A DNA stretch of 64,000 nt from SM23-32 sp964434535 (GCA_964434535.1 CAYSWA010000003.1:1-64000); one strand, 5' to 3'; numbered from the stretch's first letter, positions 32,626-41,597 are shown. The notes: generated from the sequence alone by a model not told the origin. Translations and numbers: made by a program.

Positions 32626-33809
32626 TCCACGGCGCGGGGCGGGGCCAGCAGGGCCTCGATGGCGCCCGTGGCGGCGCCGCGCCGGCCCAGGAAGCCGGTC
32701 AGCGCCTCCAGCCGCGGCAGCGCGTCGTCGAAGACCACGCAGTCGGAGGCGGCGCTCAGGCGCAGCTCCTCCTCCAGGCAGGCCGGCACAAAGGCCGTCT
32801 CGCCCCGCGCCAGCTCCATCTCAGCGTCGCCGGCCCGGAGCCCGACCTCGCCCTTCAGGCAGTGGAGCACGCGGTATCCGCCGTAGAGCGGCGCGAGCCC
32901 GCCCTCGCGCCCGGCGGCCAGGCGCACGCGGCTCTTGACGAAGTACGGCGTCGCCACCAGCACCTCGACCGCGTGCCCCTCGGCGACGTCCACCTGCACT
33001 GACGGCACGAACCGGAGCCCGGCGCCGGGATCGACCAGCCGGAAGCCGAGCTCGGGATACTCGCCGGGCCGCCGTCCGAAGTCGTAGATGCGCACCGTCG
33101 GGTTGGCCTGGAGGTCCTGCTCGATCTGTATCTCGCCTTCGGCGGCGGCGGCGACCGTCTCGTCGTCGGGGTGGACCTGGACGCTGAGCAGGTTGTCCTG
33201 GACGCCGAGGATCTTGCTGAGCGTGGGCAGGCGGCTCTCGCCGTAGCCCTGCTGGATCTCGTCGATGATGAGCCGACTCCCGGGGCCGACGGCGAACATG
33301 GTGTGCAGCGTGCCGGCCGGGGCGAGGAAGACCTCGCCGCCCTCCAGCGGCTCGACCACGCCGAAGAGCCGGCGCACCTCCTGCGGCCACCCTTCGACGC
33401 GCGGCGCGAGGCCCTCGCTGCGGATCAGCTCCTCCAGCCGGGTGGCGTCCTCCCGGGTGCGCGGGCCCGCCACCACGCCGGTGCGCCCCTGCGCTGCGCG
33501 GATGCACCATGCCTCCGTCTTGCCCCGGTGCACGTGCTCGGCCAGGTGCTGGAGGACCGGCTCGCCGAGCAGGGCGGCGAGCGCCTCTTCGTCTCCGGCC
33601 GCCTCATCGAGCAGCTCGGCGAGCGTGCGGCCGAGGGCCGGTTCGGCGACGGCGTTCGAGTAGTTGCCCGGCCCGGTCTGGGCCGAGGCGAGCCAGAACT
33701 CGCCCACGCCGACCCGGATGCCGGCCAGCGCGTCGGCGCCCTCGTGCACCAGGCCCCAGGGCTTCAAGACCACGGCGGGGGCCAGCTTCCACAGCGCGGG
33801 TTCGGTCAT
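32622..33809 (-). CDS. Phosphomannose isomerase-like protein with rearranged motif order
   Basis: Class I mannose-6-phosphate isomerases interconvert mannose 6-phosphate and fructose 6-phosphate using a zinc bound by Gln, two His and Glu. All the motifs are in this 395-residue protein, but in an unusual order: LKPWG at 15, EFWLAS at 37, HRGKTEAW at 94-101, PAGTLHTM at 164-171, EIQQ at 184-187, then SVQVHPDD at 209-216, then IYDFGR at 241-246. Normally SVQVHPDD precedes KTEAW. A block of about 45 residues (roughly 190-235) therefore seems to have moved between EIQQ and the YDxGR element. The metal ligands are still present, so the enzyme may be active. It is coupled to thiE by overlap. Confidence 0.85.
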   Translation of the reverse strand: MTEPALWKLAPAVVLKPWGLVHEGADALAGIRVGVGEFWLASAQTGPGNYSNAVAEPALGRTLAELLDEAAGDEEALAALLGEPVLQHLAEHVHRGKTEAWCIRAAQGRTGVVAGPRTREDATRLEELIRSEGLAPRVEGWPQEVRRLFGVVEPLEGGEVFLAPAGTLHTMFAVGPGSRLIIDEIQQGYGESRLPTLSKILGVQDNLLSVQVHPDDETVAAAAEGEIQIEQDLQANPTVRIYDFGRRPGEYPELGFRLVDPGAGLRFVPSVQVDVAEGHAVEVLVATPYFVKSRVRLAAGREGGLAPLYGGYRVLHCLKGEVGLRAGDAEMELARGETAFVPACLEEELRLSAASDCVVFDDALPRLEALTGFLGRRGAATGAIEALLAPPRAVE

Positions 33810-33834
33810 CTCTGTCCCTGCCTCCTTGTTCGGT

Positions 33835-34980
33835 TCACGCTTCGACGCTCGCCCGGGGCGGAAAGAGCCAGTCCAGGTATCTGTCGGCCACCCCGCCCGC
33901 CTCCGCCTGGCCGGCGTGGATCAGGACGCGGTAGCGGAAGGTGAGCTTGCCTCCGGCCGGCAGCACGTAGCTGCCGTCGCCCTCGCCGTCGGGGAAGTAG
34001 GAGAGCCCGAACGGGTTCGCCGTCATCAGCCCGTAGTCGCGCACGTGCCAGAAGGTGGGGTAGCGCAGGTTGTGCGGGTGGTCGAAGACGGCGATGCCGG
34101 CCCGATGCCCTCCGACGGTCCCGCAGTAATCGCACCAGGACGCCCGGCGTCCCCACGTCTCGGCCTCGCTCAGGCCGCCCAGGGCGTTGCGGATCAGCCC
34201 GCCCCGCCCGCCCTCCATCGGCGTGGCCACGCGCACGGAGATGATCCCGCCCTCCTTGGTGTCGCCGAAGCGGACCTCGCCCTCGCTGGCGAAGAAGGCG
34301 ACGGTCAGGTCGAAGAGCCGCAAGCTCGGCGGCACGTTGTAGAAGCGGTACTCGACCAGGTCCTGCATCAGCCGGTTGCCCCCGGCGTCGACCCAGTCGT
34401 TGAGGGCGGCGATGCGCCCGAAGACGGGGCCGCTCTCGGTGGCGTCGAAGTAGCGGTGCACCATGCGCCCGGCGCCCTCGGCCTCGCCCCAGTTGTCCGA
34501 CCCGTTCACGTCGCCCCACGCCACCCAGAGCGAGCGGTGGTGGACGTGGTCGGTGGAGTCGCCCTCGACCTCTTCCTGGGGGTAGGCGCGGGTCACGCCG
34601 TGGCCGTAGGGGCCGACGAGCGGGTAGAGGCAGGGCTTGGGCCGCTCGCCGCCGAACAGGTAGCGGGTGAACAGCGCCCCGCCGATGCGCACGCTGACGC
34701 GGTCCTCGCCGGCCTTCACCTTCACCTGCGAGGAAGGCGGCGGCGCGCCCTCCTGCAGCAGGTAGGTGCGCTCCTGCCGGGGCGCGAGCGAGCGGACGAT
34801 CCAGTGCAGCCTCGCCCCGCCGGCCGCCCCGCTGGCCTGGAAGGGCACGGGCACGCCCTCGCGCTCGTCGATGAGCACGCAGCTCGCCAGCTCGCGCGGC
34901 GAGCGGCTCACCTCGACGCTGACCGGGCAGAACCAGGCGGGGCGCGGCGCGGCGGTGACGGCGATCCTCAGCTTGTCCAT
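33835..34980 (-). CDS. PmoA-family protein of unknown function
   Basis: A 381-residue protein of the family annotated 'methane oxygenase PmoA', which is unrelated to particulate methane monooxygenase and common in planctomycetes. Marks are LYPLVGPYGHGVTRAYP, DHVHHRSLWVAWGDVNGSDN and GIAVFDHPHNLRYPTFWHVR. The His-rich HVHHR suggests a metal or ligand site. No signal peptide is seen. Its neighbours are a sugar isomerase/epimerase and the phosphomannose isomerase-like gene (25 bases downstream), which supports a role in carbohydrate conversion. Confidence 0.82.
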   Translation of the reverse strand: MDKLRIAVTAAPRPAWFCPVSVEVSRSPRELASCVLIDEREGVPVPFQASGAAGGARLHWIVRSLAPRQERTYLLQEGAPPPSSQVKVKAGEDRVSVRIGGALFTRYLFGGERPKPCLYPLVGPYGHGVTRAYPQEEVEGDSTDHVHHRSLWVAWGDVNGSDNWGEAEGAGRMVHRYFDATESGPVFGRIAALNDWVDAGGNRLMQDLVEYRFYNVPPSLRLFDLTVAFFASEGEVRFGDTKEGGIISVRVATPMEGGRGGLIRNALGGLSEAETWGRRASWCDYCGTVGGHRAGIAVFDHPHNLRYPTFWHVRDYGLMTANPFGLSYFPDGEGDGSYVLPAGGKLTFRYRVLIHAGQAEAGGVADRYLDWLFPPRASVEA

Positions 34981-35025
34981 GGCGGGCTCTGCTCCCTGCT
35001 GATCGGTCGGTGCGGACGGCGGCCC

Positions 35026-35838
35026 TCAGGCGAAGACGCGGCGCAGGTAATCCAGGCTCTCGCGCGCGATCCGCTCGGGGCCTGCCGAGAAATCGAAGAC
35101 CTCCACCGAGACGTAACCGTCGTAGCCGACCTCCTGGAGGGCGGCGGCGATGGGGCGGAAGTCGGTCTCGCCGAAGCCGGGGCCTTCCCGTTCGGCGTCG
35201 TTGGCATGGAAGTGCTCCACGTAGGGCGCGCACTCGCGGATGATCTCGGGCATGGGCCGCAGCTCGCCGGCCATGGCCTTCACGTCGAGCATCATCCGGA
35301 AGCCCGGCCGGTCGACGGCCTCGACCAGGTCGCGCGCCTCGGCGGCGCTGGTCACGAAGTTGGTCTCGCTGCGACCCAGCGGCTCGATGCAGAAGGTGAC
35401 GCCGCGCGCGGCGGCGTGCTCTCCCAGCGCGCGGAAGACCTCCACCGAGCGGGCCCAGACCCGGCCGTAGTCCTGACCCGGGGCCACGTCGCGCTGAGCG
35501 GGCGAGCCGAAGATGAGCACCCGCCCGCCGAGGTCCGCGCAGAAGTCCACCTCGCCCTTCAGGTAGTCGGCGGTGCGCTGGCGCACGGCGGGCTCGGGCG
35601 CGTTCAGGTGCAGCCCCTCGGGCTTGACCAGCAGCCAGTGCAGCCCCACTACCTCCAGCCCCCGCCCCTCGGCCGTCTGGCGCAGCTCGCGCCGGCCGGC
35701 CGCGTCCACGTCCTCGACGGACTCGGCGAGGGTGAAGGGGGCGATCTCGATGCCGTCGTAGCCGGCCTCGGCGGCGAGCTCGCACGCCTGGGCGAAGCTC
35801 CAGCCCTCGCAGAACTCGTTGCACATGGCGAACTTCAT
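35026..35838 (-). CDS. Sugar phosphate isomerase/epimerase (xylose-isomerase-like TIM barrel)
   Basis: A 270-residue member of the AP-endonuclease-2/xylose isomerase-like barrel family. Features are LAAEAGYDGIEIAPF, VVGLHWLLVKPEGLHL, the metal-binding Glu in FCIEPLGRSETNF, MMLDVKAMAG, VEHFHANDAEREGPG with His and Asp, and YVSVEVFDF with the last Glu. The ATG at 35838 starts MKFAMCNEF, the typical first strand; an upstream start would add 20 unrelated residues. It is 45 bases upstream of the PmoA-family gene and probably shares its operon. The substrate is unknown. Confidence 0.87.
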   Translation of the reverse strand: MKFAMCNEFCEGWSFAQACELAAEAGYDGIEIAPFTLAESVEDVDAAGRRELRQTAEGRGLEVVGLHWLLVKPEGLHLNAPEPAVRQRTADYLKGEVDFCADLGGRVLIFGSPAQRDVAPGQDYGRVWARSVEVFRALGEHAAARGVTFCIEPLGRSETNFVTSAAEARDLVEAVDRPGFRMMLDVKAMAGELRPMPEIIRECAPYVEHFHANDAEREGPGFGETDFRPIAAALQEVGYDGYVSVEVFDFSAGPERIARESLDYLRRVFA

Positions 35839-35869
35839 CGGCGTTCCTCCCCTGCCGGATCGGCGCGCT

Positions 35870-36397
35870 TCAGCGCTCGGGCAGGCCGCCGTCGCCATCC
35901 TGGAGCTCGTCCTCGAGCATGTCCAGGAACGGTCCGAAGAGCCGCTCGTTGCGCCAGTTGAGGCTCACGAGCTGCTCGTGGAGGCGCTTGACGGCCTGGA
36001 GGCGCTGCGACTCGCTGCGGGGCACGGTGAACATATCCAGCGGGCGCAGCTCGATGTCCTCGGGCGGCTCGGTCTGGCCCGCGTGCAGGCAGACCAGCGC
36101 CAGCAGTCCCGTGCGCCTCAACTGGCACACGAGCCCCTCGCCGGCGTTGAGCACGACCACCGTCTTGCCCGGCCGGTGGGGGTTGGCCGTGGCGGCGTCG
36201 GCGATCACGCCCAGGAAGGTGCTGTCGACCCCCTTGCACTGGGCCAGGTCGAAAGCCACGCAGTTGCAGCCGGCCCGGAACATGGCGTTGACGAAGTCGG
36301 GCACGGCGAGGCTGTTGCGCTGCGTGGCGAACCCGATCGGCTTCAGGTAGACGGTGCGCCCGATGACGGCGCCCTCGATGTGATCGTCCGGTGCCAA
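35870..36397 (-). CDS. STAS-domain protein (anti-sigma antagonist-like)
   Basis: A 175-residue protein whose N-terminal 110 residues look like a STAS domain. VYLKPIGFATQRNS is followed by CVAFDLAQCKGVDSTFLGVI, where S59 corresponds to the serine phosphorylated in SpoIIAA-type proteins. KTVVVLNAGEGLVCQLRRTG follows. A helical C-terminal extension (HEQLVSLNWRNERLFGPFLD) is not part of STAS. The start is a TTG with GGAGG eight bases upstream; no ATG fits. No anti-sigma kinase or phosphatase is adjacent. It may act in a partner-switching pathway encoded elsewhere. Confidence 0.8.
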   Translation of the reverse strand: MAPDDHIEGAVIGRTVYLKPIGFATQRNSLAVPDFVNAMFRAGCNCVAFDLAQCKGVDSTFLGVIADAATANPHRPGKTVVVLNAGEGLVCQLRRTGLLALVCLHAGQTEPPEDIELRPLDMFTVPRSESQRLQAVKRLHEQLVSLNWRNERLFGPFLDMLEDELQDGDGGLPER

Positions 36398-36421
36398 CTT
36401 CGCTGCCTCCGCTGCTGGACC

Positions 36422-37744
36422 CTAACGGCGGGCGGCGGCGCCGGCCACGCGCCCGCAGCAATGCTTGGACTTGCGCCCGCTCCCGCACGGGCAGGGCTCG
36501 TTGCGCCCGGCCCGCGGGCCGGGCTGCGGCGCGCCGCGCCGGGCGCTCGGGCGATCCGCACCGGCATCCTCCGGGCCACGGCGCCCGGCGGCGACCTCGC
36601 GGCCGATCCGGTTCAGGAAGGCGTGGAGCCGGGGCGGCCCCGGCCCGGCGGCGACCCGCTCCAGCCGGCCGAAGACGTGCTCGAAGATCCGCTTCTTCGC
36701 CTCGCAGAGGTACGGCTCCCCGTCGGGCCCGATGCCGAGCTTGGCGCGGTGCCGGTAGCACCCGGCGTGGCAGTAGGGCAGCCACTCGCAGCCCTCGCAG
36801 CCGGCCGGCACGTGCTCGGCCCCGGCGACGAAGTCGCGGAAGGTGCGGCCCTGGAGCATCTGGGTGAGCGTCTGCTCCCGCACGTTGCCGAGCCGGTAGC
36901 GCTCCTCCACGAAGAAATCGCAGGGGTAGACGTCGCCGTTCCACTCGATGGTGACCAGGTTCGAGCAGTCGGGCCGGTACTCGCAGCACTCCGGCGGCAG
37001 GCCGAAGAAGATGTGGAGCCAGTTGTCGATGCGGCGCACGTAATAGGAGGGATCGTCGCCGTCGAGCCATGCGTCGAAGAGCGCGATCATGAACTCGGCG
37101 TACTCGGCGGCGGTGATCGAGTGCTCGCTGAGCCGCCCGCCGCCGCCGGCCGGCTCGGTGCAGGGGATGAACTGGGCGAAATGGATCTCGTTCTCTCGGA
37201 GGAACTCGAAGACGCGGCGGGGATGGCCCACGTTGGCGCGGCTGATCACCACCAGCACGTTGAACTCGACGCGGTGGGCCTTCAGGCGCTCCAGGGCGCC
37301 CATCGCGGCCTCGTAGGCCGGCTTGCCGCTGCGGAAGCGGCGCACCTCGTTCAGCTCCGGCGGCCCGTCCACGCTGAGGCCGACCAGGAAGCGGTTGCGG
37401 GCCAGGAAGCGGCACCACTCATCGTCCAGCGCCGCGCCGTTGCTCTGGAGGCTGTTGCCGAAGCAGTCGCCCGGGCGGGCGTGGCGGGCCTCGACCTCGA
37501 CGACCCGGCGGAAGAACTCCAGCCCCATCAGCGTCGGCTCGCCGCCCTGCCAGCCGATCTTGATCTCGCCCGGCTCCAGGCCGCGGTATTGGGCGCAGAC
37601 GACGTCGAACACGTCCAGCGACATGCGCGGGCGGGGCTCATCGGGGTAGAGGCCGCAGACGCCCCGGTAGTAGCAATAGCCGCAGGCCATGTTGCAGTCA
37701 TGGCTGACGGGCTTGATGAGGATGCCGAGGTTGGGTTTGCGCAT
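36422..37744 (-). CDS. Radical SAM/SPASM protein, anaerobic sulfatase-maturase-like, with SEC-C tail
   Basis: A 440-residue protein. The radical SAM cysteines are C17, C21 and C24 in CNMACGYCYY. WQGGEPTLMGLEFF and LQSNGAALDDEW follow, as in anSME-type enzymes that convert an active-site Cys or Ser of sulfatases to formylglycine. The SPASM region (CCEYRPDCSNLVTIEWNGDV, YPCDFF, CEGCEWLPYCHAGC) would bind auxiliary clusters. The last about 20 residues are a SEC-C zinc motif (NEPCPCGSGRKSKHCCG), an unusual extra. No sulfatase is in the window, so the target is unknown. A 24-base gap separates it from the STAS gene downstream. Confidence 0.9.
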   Translation of the reverse strand: MRKPNLGILIKPVSHDCNMACGYCYYRGVCGLYPDEPRPRMSLDVFDVVCAQYRGLEPGEIKIGWQGGEPTLMGLEFFRRVVEVEARHARPGDCFGNSLQSNGAALDDEWCRFLARNRFLVGLSVDGPPELNEVRRFRSGKPAYEAAMGALERLKAHRVEFNVLVVISRANVGHPRRVFEFLRENEIHFAQFIPCTEPAGGGGRLSEHSITAAEYAEFMIALFDAWLDGDDPSYYVRRIDNWLHIFFGLPPECCEYRPDCSNLVTIEWNGDVYPCDFFVEERYRLGNVREQTLTQMLQGRTFRDFVAGAEHVPAGCEGCEWLPYCHAGCYRHRAKLGIGPDGEPYLCEAKKRIFEHVFGRLERVAAGPGPPRLHAFLNRIGREVAAGRRGPEDAGADRPSARRGAPQPGPRAGRNEPCPCGSGRKSKHCCGRVAGAAARR

Positions 37745-37776
37745 CGTGGCTCTGCCCCAGGTCCGGTGCCGGCTTC

Positions 37777-37782
37777 ATTATA
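37777..37782 (-). promoter_or_regulatory. Extended -10 promoter of the radical SAM gene
   Basis: Minus strand TGCTATAATG, a TG-extended perfect TATAAT about 30 bp upstream of the ATG. A -35 is not clear, as is common for extended -10 promoters. Confidence 0.6.
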
Positions 37783-37821
37783 GCAGCGGCGCGGGGACGG
37801 TTCATCCGCAAGCGGTCCCGC

Positions 37822-40743
37822 TCAGCCGGCGGCCTCCGGCGGCCGTTCGTCGGCGCAGACCAGCGCCAGCAGCACGCGCATCAGCCAGATTGTGATCAGA
37901 AGCAGCGCCAGCAGGTGCTCCGCCCGCCACGAGCCGAGCGGCCAGCGGGCGAAGCAGGCGACCACGGCGCCGGCGAGCGCGGCGGCGAGCACGCCGCTCA
38001 GCGCCTGGAGCGCCCGCCCGGCCCAGCGCACCCGCCGCGCGGCGAGCCGGCGCAGCACGAGCCATCCCGCCAGGGCCACCGCGGGCAGGGCCAGGGCTAT
38101 CCAGAGCCGGCCCTGCGCCGTGAGCAGGTCGGCAATGCGCGCTGTCCCCCGCATGGCCCCGGCCACCAGCCCCTGCGCCCACCCGGCCGCCACGCGGATG
38201 CCGGCCCGGTAGGCCGCCAAGTCGAGCAGCGCCCCGTGCAGCACGGCGAGCCCCAGCGCCAGGCAGCCGGCCAGCCCGGCCGGCCCCAGGCAGCGCGCCG
38301 GCCAGGCCGGCCCGGGGCGCTCCAGCTCGCCTCCCGCCGTGCCCCACTCCACGCCGCGCAGCCGCCACCAGCGCCGCCAGAGGGCGGCCGCGCACCCCAG
38401 GGCGCAGAGCATGGCGGCGGCGAGCGTCAGCAGGGCCCAGCCGCCCCACAGTCCCCGGCTGCGAAGGGCCGCGTGCCAGGCCGGCAGCAGGGCGGCCACG
38501 CCGGCCATCCAGACCACTGCCACCAGGGGATAGGCGGCCGGGCGGCCGCGCCAGGCCTCGTCGTGCAGGCCGATCAGCAGCAGGGCGAGCATGCCGGCCG
38601 CCGCCGCGTAGCCGGGCCAGTCCGTGCAGAGCCGCCCCGCCCGCACGCCGAGCGCCGCGAGTGCGCCCGCGACGTGGCGCAGCAGGTGCAGCGCCCCGGG
38701 CACGTCGCTGCGGGCGGGCAGCAGCGAGAGCGCCAGCCCGCACGCCAGCCCGAGCAGGCCGACCCGCACGGCGAAGACCAGCCGCGAGCCCCTGCCCGGC
38801 CCGCCGCCTCCGCCGCCGACCGTGGCCGCCGCCGGGCCGAAGACGGCGAGGGCCTCGACCCGCCACAGGCGCACCAGCGAGGCCGTCGCCTCCCACAGCC
38901 GGGCCAGCAAGCCGGCCGCCGCGACCAGCAGCAGCAGCCGCAGCGCGAAGCTCGACGTGATGGCGCGCCCGAACCGGGTCCCGAGCGTCGGGGAGGTGAG
39001 CGGCAGGAACAGCCTCGAGGCGTAGCCGAGCGCCAGCAGCGTGCCCGCGCCGAGCGGCACCGCCCACAGGGCCGCCACGGCCAGCAGGGCCCAGCCCACC
39101 CGGAGCGCCGCCAGCAGGTGCAGCAGCAGCGCCGCCGCCAGCAGCGTGGCCGCCGCCCACCCGAGCACCCCGCCCGGCAGCCGACCCAGCAGCTCCGCCC
39201 CGCCGGCGGCCAGGCGGGCCGCCCACCGTCCGGCGGCGATGGCGAGCAGGTCCTGGCCCACGGCCCCGCAGGCGGCGAAGGCCCTCGCCACGCCCCGTCG
39301 CACCCCCGGCGTGCCCGCCGCCAGCGCCAGCAGCGCCCAGAGCAGCAGAGCCCCGGCGAGCCAGGCCGTCGAGCAGACCGCCCGCAGGTCGGCCCGGGCC
39401 GCCGCCCCCGGCTGCCGCGCCCGCAGGCGGCTGCGCCGCACCACGAGCCCCGCCACCCCGAAGGTCAGCCCCAGGCCCAGCGGACACCAGAGCCACGCCG
39501 TGCCCAGCGCCCACAGCTCGCCGTGCGGCGCGCCGACCCGACGGGCGAACCGCGCCAGCCAGCCCAGCGCGCCGAACGTCGCCACGACCAGGCCCACGCC
39601 GGGCACCAGCGCCCAGCGGCTCACCCAGTCCCCCTGCGTCTCGGCCAGCCAGGCCCCGGCCACGGCGGCCAGCAGCCCCAGGCAGACCAGCAGCAGCGCC
39701 AGCGGGTCGCCCCCCAGGTGCGCCGGCGCCCAGAGCGCCAGGCAGGCCAGCGCGCCGAGCGCCACCAGCGAAGTGCCGAAACCGGTCGCCTCATACATGT
39801 CCGCCCGTCCGCCCCCGACCGGGCTCCGCCTGCGCCACAGCAGGGCGATCCCCCCGAGCATGACCGGCAGGGCGCCCGCGCAGACCCAGAGCGCGGCGAG
39901 CACCGTCAGGCGCCCGGCCGCCCCGGGCAGGCCGAACTCGAAGGCGAGCTGACGGGCGCCGAGCCCGGCCAGCAGGCCGGCCACCGCCCAGCAGCCGGCC
40001 ATGGCGACCCCGCGCACCGCGCGCCGCCCCGAGCTCTCCGCCAGCGCCGCCAGCCCCGCCACGCAGAGCGCGGGCGCCAGCGCCACCGGCCAGTAGCGGG
40101 CGAGGAACGCGAGCGGGACGCGCGGCGGGCCGGCGAAGAGCCGGTAGCCGGTCAGCGGCTGCGCCGCCAGCAGCAGCAGGTAGACGAGCCCCGAGAGCGC
40201 GGCCGTGCGAGCCGCCCAGCCGCGCCCACGCAGGCACTGAAGGAAGACCAGGCAGCCCGCCAGCCCGAGCAGGCCGAACACGAACAGGTCGGTCATCAGC
40301 TCCCCGGGGGGGACGCCGAACACGAAGCCCGCGGCGCTGCGCAGCAGGACGCCGAGCAGGACGAGGACGGCCGCTGCGAGGCCCGCCACGGCGAAAGCCC
40401 GCCGGCAGAGCAGCCCCGGCGGCGTGCCGGCGGCCAGGAACTCGCGCAGCAGCAGCAGGAGCACGGCCCCGTCGAAGGCCACCAGCGGCCCGCGCCAGTC
40501 CACGGGCGTGGCGCCGGCCAGCAGGGCCGTCACGGCCGCCACGAACGCAAAGACGCAGGCGACCGTCCCCGACCAGAGCAGCCAGCGCGCCATCCACCGC
40601 GCGGGCTCGCCTGCGGGCGCGCGGAGCCTCAGGGGGACGATGGGCCGCTCGACGGTCTCGTCCTCGAAGACGACGGCGGCGGGGGTGCCCGCCGGCTCGC
40701 TCTTCGGCGCCGGGCCGTCCCAGTCGTCGGGCTCAGGGGGCAT
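37822..40743 (-). CDS. Very large polytopic membrane protein, unknown function
   Basis: 973 residues with a polar N-terminus of about 55 residues, then more than 20 hydrophobic helices rich in Leu, Ala, Gly and Trp, broken by short basic loops (RRSRLRARQ, RLWRVEAL, GGGGGGPGRGSR). It ends with one more helix and a short tail. I see no transporter, glycosyltransferase or peptidase signature and no long soluble domain. Codon use matches the neighbours, so it is native rather than recently acquired. It follows the UVR-motif gene by 77 bases and may be its operon partner. Function unknown. Confidence 0.75.
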   Translation of the reverse strand: MPPEPDDWDGPAPKSEPAGTPAAVVFEDETVERPIVPLRLRAPAGEPARWMARWLLWSGTVACVFAFVAAVTALLAGATPVDWRGPLVAFDGAVLLLLLREFLAAGTPPGLLCRRAFAVAGLAAAVLVLLGVLLRSAAGFVFGVPPGELMTDLFVFGLLGLAGCLVFLQCLRGRGWAARTAALSGLVYLLLLAAQPLTGYRLFAGPPRVPLAFLARYWPVALAPALCVAGLAALAESSGRRAVRGVAMAGCWAVAGLLAGLGARQLAFEFGLPGAAGRLTVLAALWVCAGALPVMLGGIALLWRRRSPVGGGRADMYEATGFGTSLVALGALACLALWAPAHLGGDPLALLLVCLGLLAAVAGAWLAETQGDWVSRWALVPGVGLVVATFGALGWLARFARRVGAPHGELWALGTAWLWCPLGLGLTFGVAGLVVRRSRLRARQPGAAARADLRAVCSTAWLAGALLLWALLALAAGTPGVRRGVARAFAACGAVGQDLLAIAAGRWAARLAAGGAELLGRLPGGVLGWAAATLLAAALLLHLLAALRVGWALLAVAALWAVPLGAGTLLALGYASRLFLPLTSPTLGTRFGRAITSSFALRLLLLVAAAGLLARLWEATASLVRLWRVEALAVFGPAAATVGGGGGGPGRGSRLVFAVRVGLLGLACGLALSLLPARSDVPGALHLLRHVAGALAALGVRAGRLCTDWPGYAAAAGMLALLLIGLHDEAWRGRPAAYPLVAVVWMAGVAALLPAWHAALRSRGLWGGWALLTLAAAMLCALGCAAALWRRWWRLRGVEWGTAGGELERPGPAWPARCLGPAGLAGCLALGLAVLHGALLDLAAYRAGIRVAAGWAQGLVAGAMRGTARIADLLTAQGRLWIALALPAVALAGWLVLRRLAARRVRWAGRALQALSGVLAAALAGAVVACFARWPLGSWRAEHLLALLLITIWLMRVLLALVCADERPPEAAG

Positions 40744-40820
40744 GGCCGCTTCCCGTCTCGGGGCGCAGGCGTGGGGCCCGGGGCGTGCTCGGGCATGGGG
40801 GCGCGGTGCGCGGCGAGGCT

Positions 40821-41597
40821 TCAGGGCTCCCGGCCGGGGGTGCGCCCCCTCAGGACGTTGATCTTGTCCCTCAGCCGGGCGGCCATCTCGTAGTTCTCCC
40901 GGCGGATGGCGATCTCCTGCTCCACCTCGAGGCTGTGCATCAGCTCCTCGTCGTTGAGCGGCACGTTGTGCCTCTCGCGCAGGCTTCGGCGCAGGTCCAC
41001 CAGTATCTGCCGCTCGGTGCTGTCGGGGGCCTGGTCCTCGATCTCGTAGTCGACGTGGAAGCGCTCGATGTCACGCACGCCCCGGTTCAGCGCGTCGAGC
41101 GCGCCCCGCACGTTGCCGGCCTGGAGGTGCAGCAGCATGGCCGAGCGGGCCCGGTCCATAGTCAGCCCCGGGCGGTAGCGATCGTAGCTGTAGACGGCCG
41201 AAGCGTCGGGGTAGCTCTCGCGCAGCAGGGCCAGGATCTTCAGGTTGTGCACGGCGTCGGCCAGCGAGCGGGCGTAGTCGCCCAGCAGGAACAGGGCCCG
41301 CCCCCGGCGGTAGTAATCGAACAGCTCCTCGGCCAGCTCCTCGACCCGCTCGGCGTCGAGGTGCCGCTCGGCCGGGTCGTCGGAGGCGACCTTCGCCGCG
41401 CAGTAGTCCAGCATGCTGGGGTAGCCGTGCGGCCGTCGCCCGTCGGGGCGGCCGTCGCACTCCCACTGGAGCAGCCCGCTGCGTATGCGCAACTGGACCT
41501 TCGCCCGGCCGCCGAGGCCCGTGACCTTGCGCACGTTGTTGGCCTCCTCCTCCTCGTCGTACGGCCACTCGCCTATGATCAGGGACAGGTCCTTCAT
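40821..41597 (-). CDS. UVR-motif protein of unknown function
   Basis: A 258-residue soluble protein. The C-terminal EVEQEIAIRRENYEMAARLR is a UVR (UvrB/UvrC interaction) motif, also found in McsA-like and other non-repair proteins. The N-terminal 120 residues begin with LSLIIGEWPYDEEEEANNVR and include LRIRSGLLQWECDGRPDG. The middle is helical and TPR-like (LFLLGDYARSLADAVHNLKI, AMLLHLQAGNVRGALDALNR). It lies 46 bases downstream of DUF1844. Its role is unknown; similar proteins are seen in planctomycete-like genomes. Confidence 0.75.
   Translation of the reverse strand: MKDLSLIIGEWPYDEEEEANNVRKVTGLGGRAKVQLRIRSGLLQWECDGRPDGRRPHGYPSMLDYCAAKVASDDPAERHLDAERVEELAEELFDYYRRGRALFLLGDYARSLADAVHNLKILALLRESYPDASAVYSYDRYRPGLTMDRARSAMLLHLQAGNVRGALDALNRGVRDIERFHVDYEIEDQAPDSTERQILVDLRRSLRERHNVPLNDEELMHSLEVEQEIAIRRENYEMAARLRDKINVLRGRTPGREP

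Noticed and set aside
33835..34980. Particulate methane monooxygenase subunit
   Set aside because: The family name 'PmoA' is historical. The protein is soluble, has no membrane helices and lacks pMMO features.
37915..40893. A plus-strand open frame of 992 codons opposite the 973-residue membrane protein
   Set aside because: Its product is almost only Pro, Gln, Arg, Ala and Gly, the antisense image of a Leu/Ala-rich membrane gene. The minus-strand frame has clear helices and a good start.
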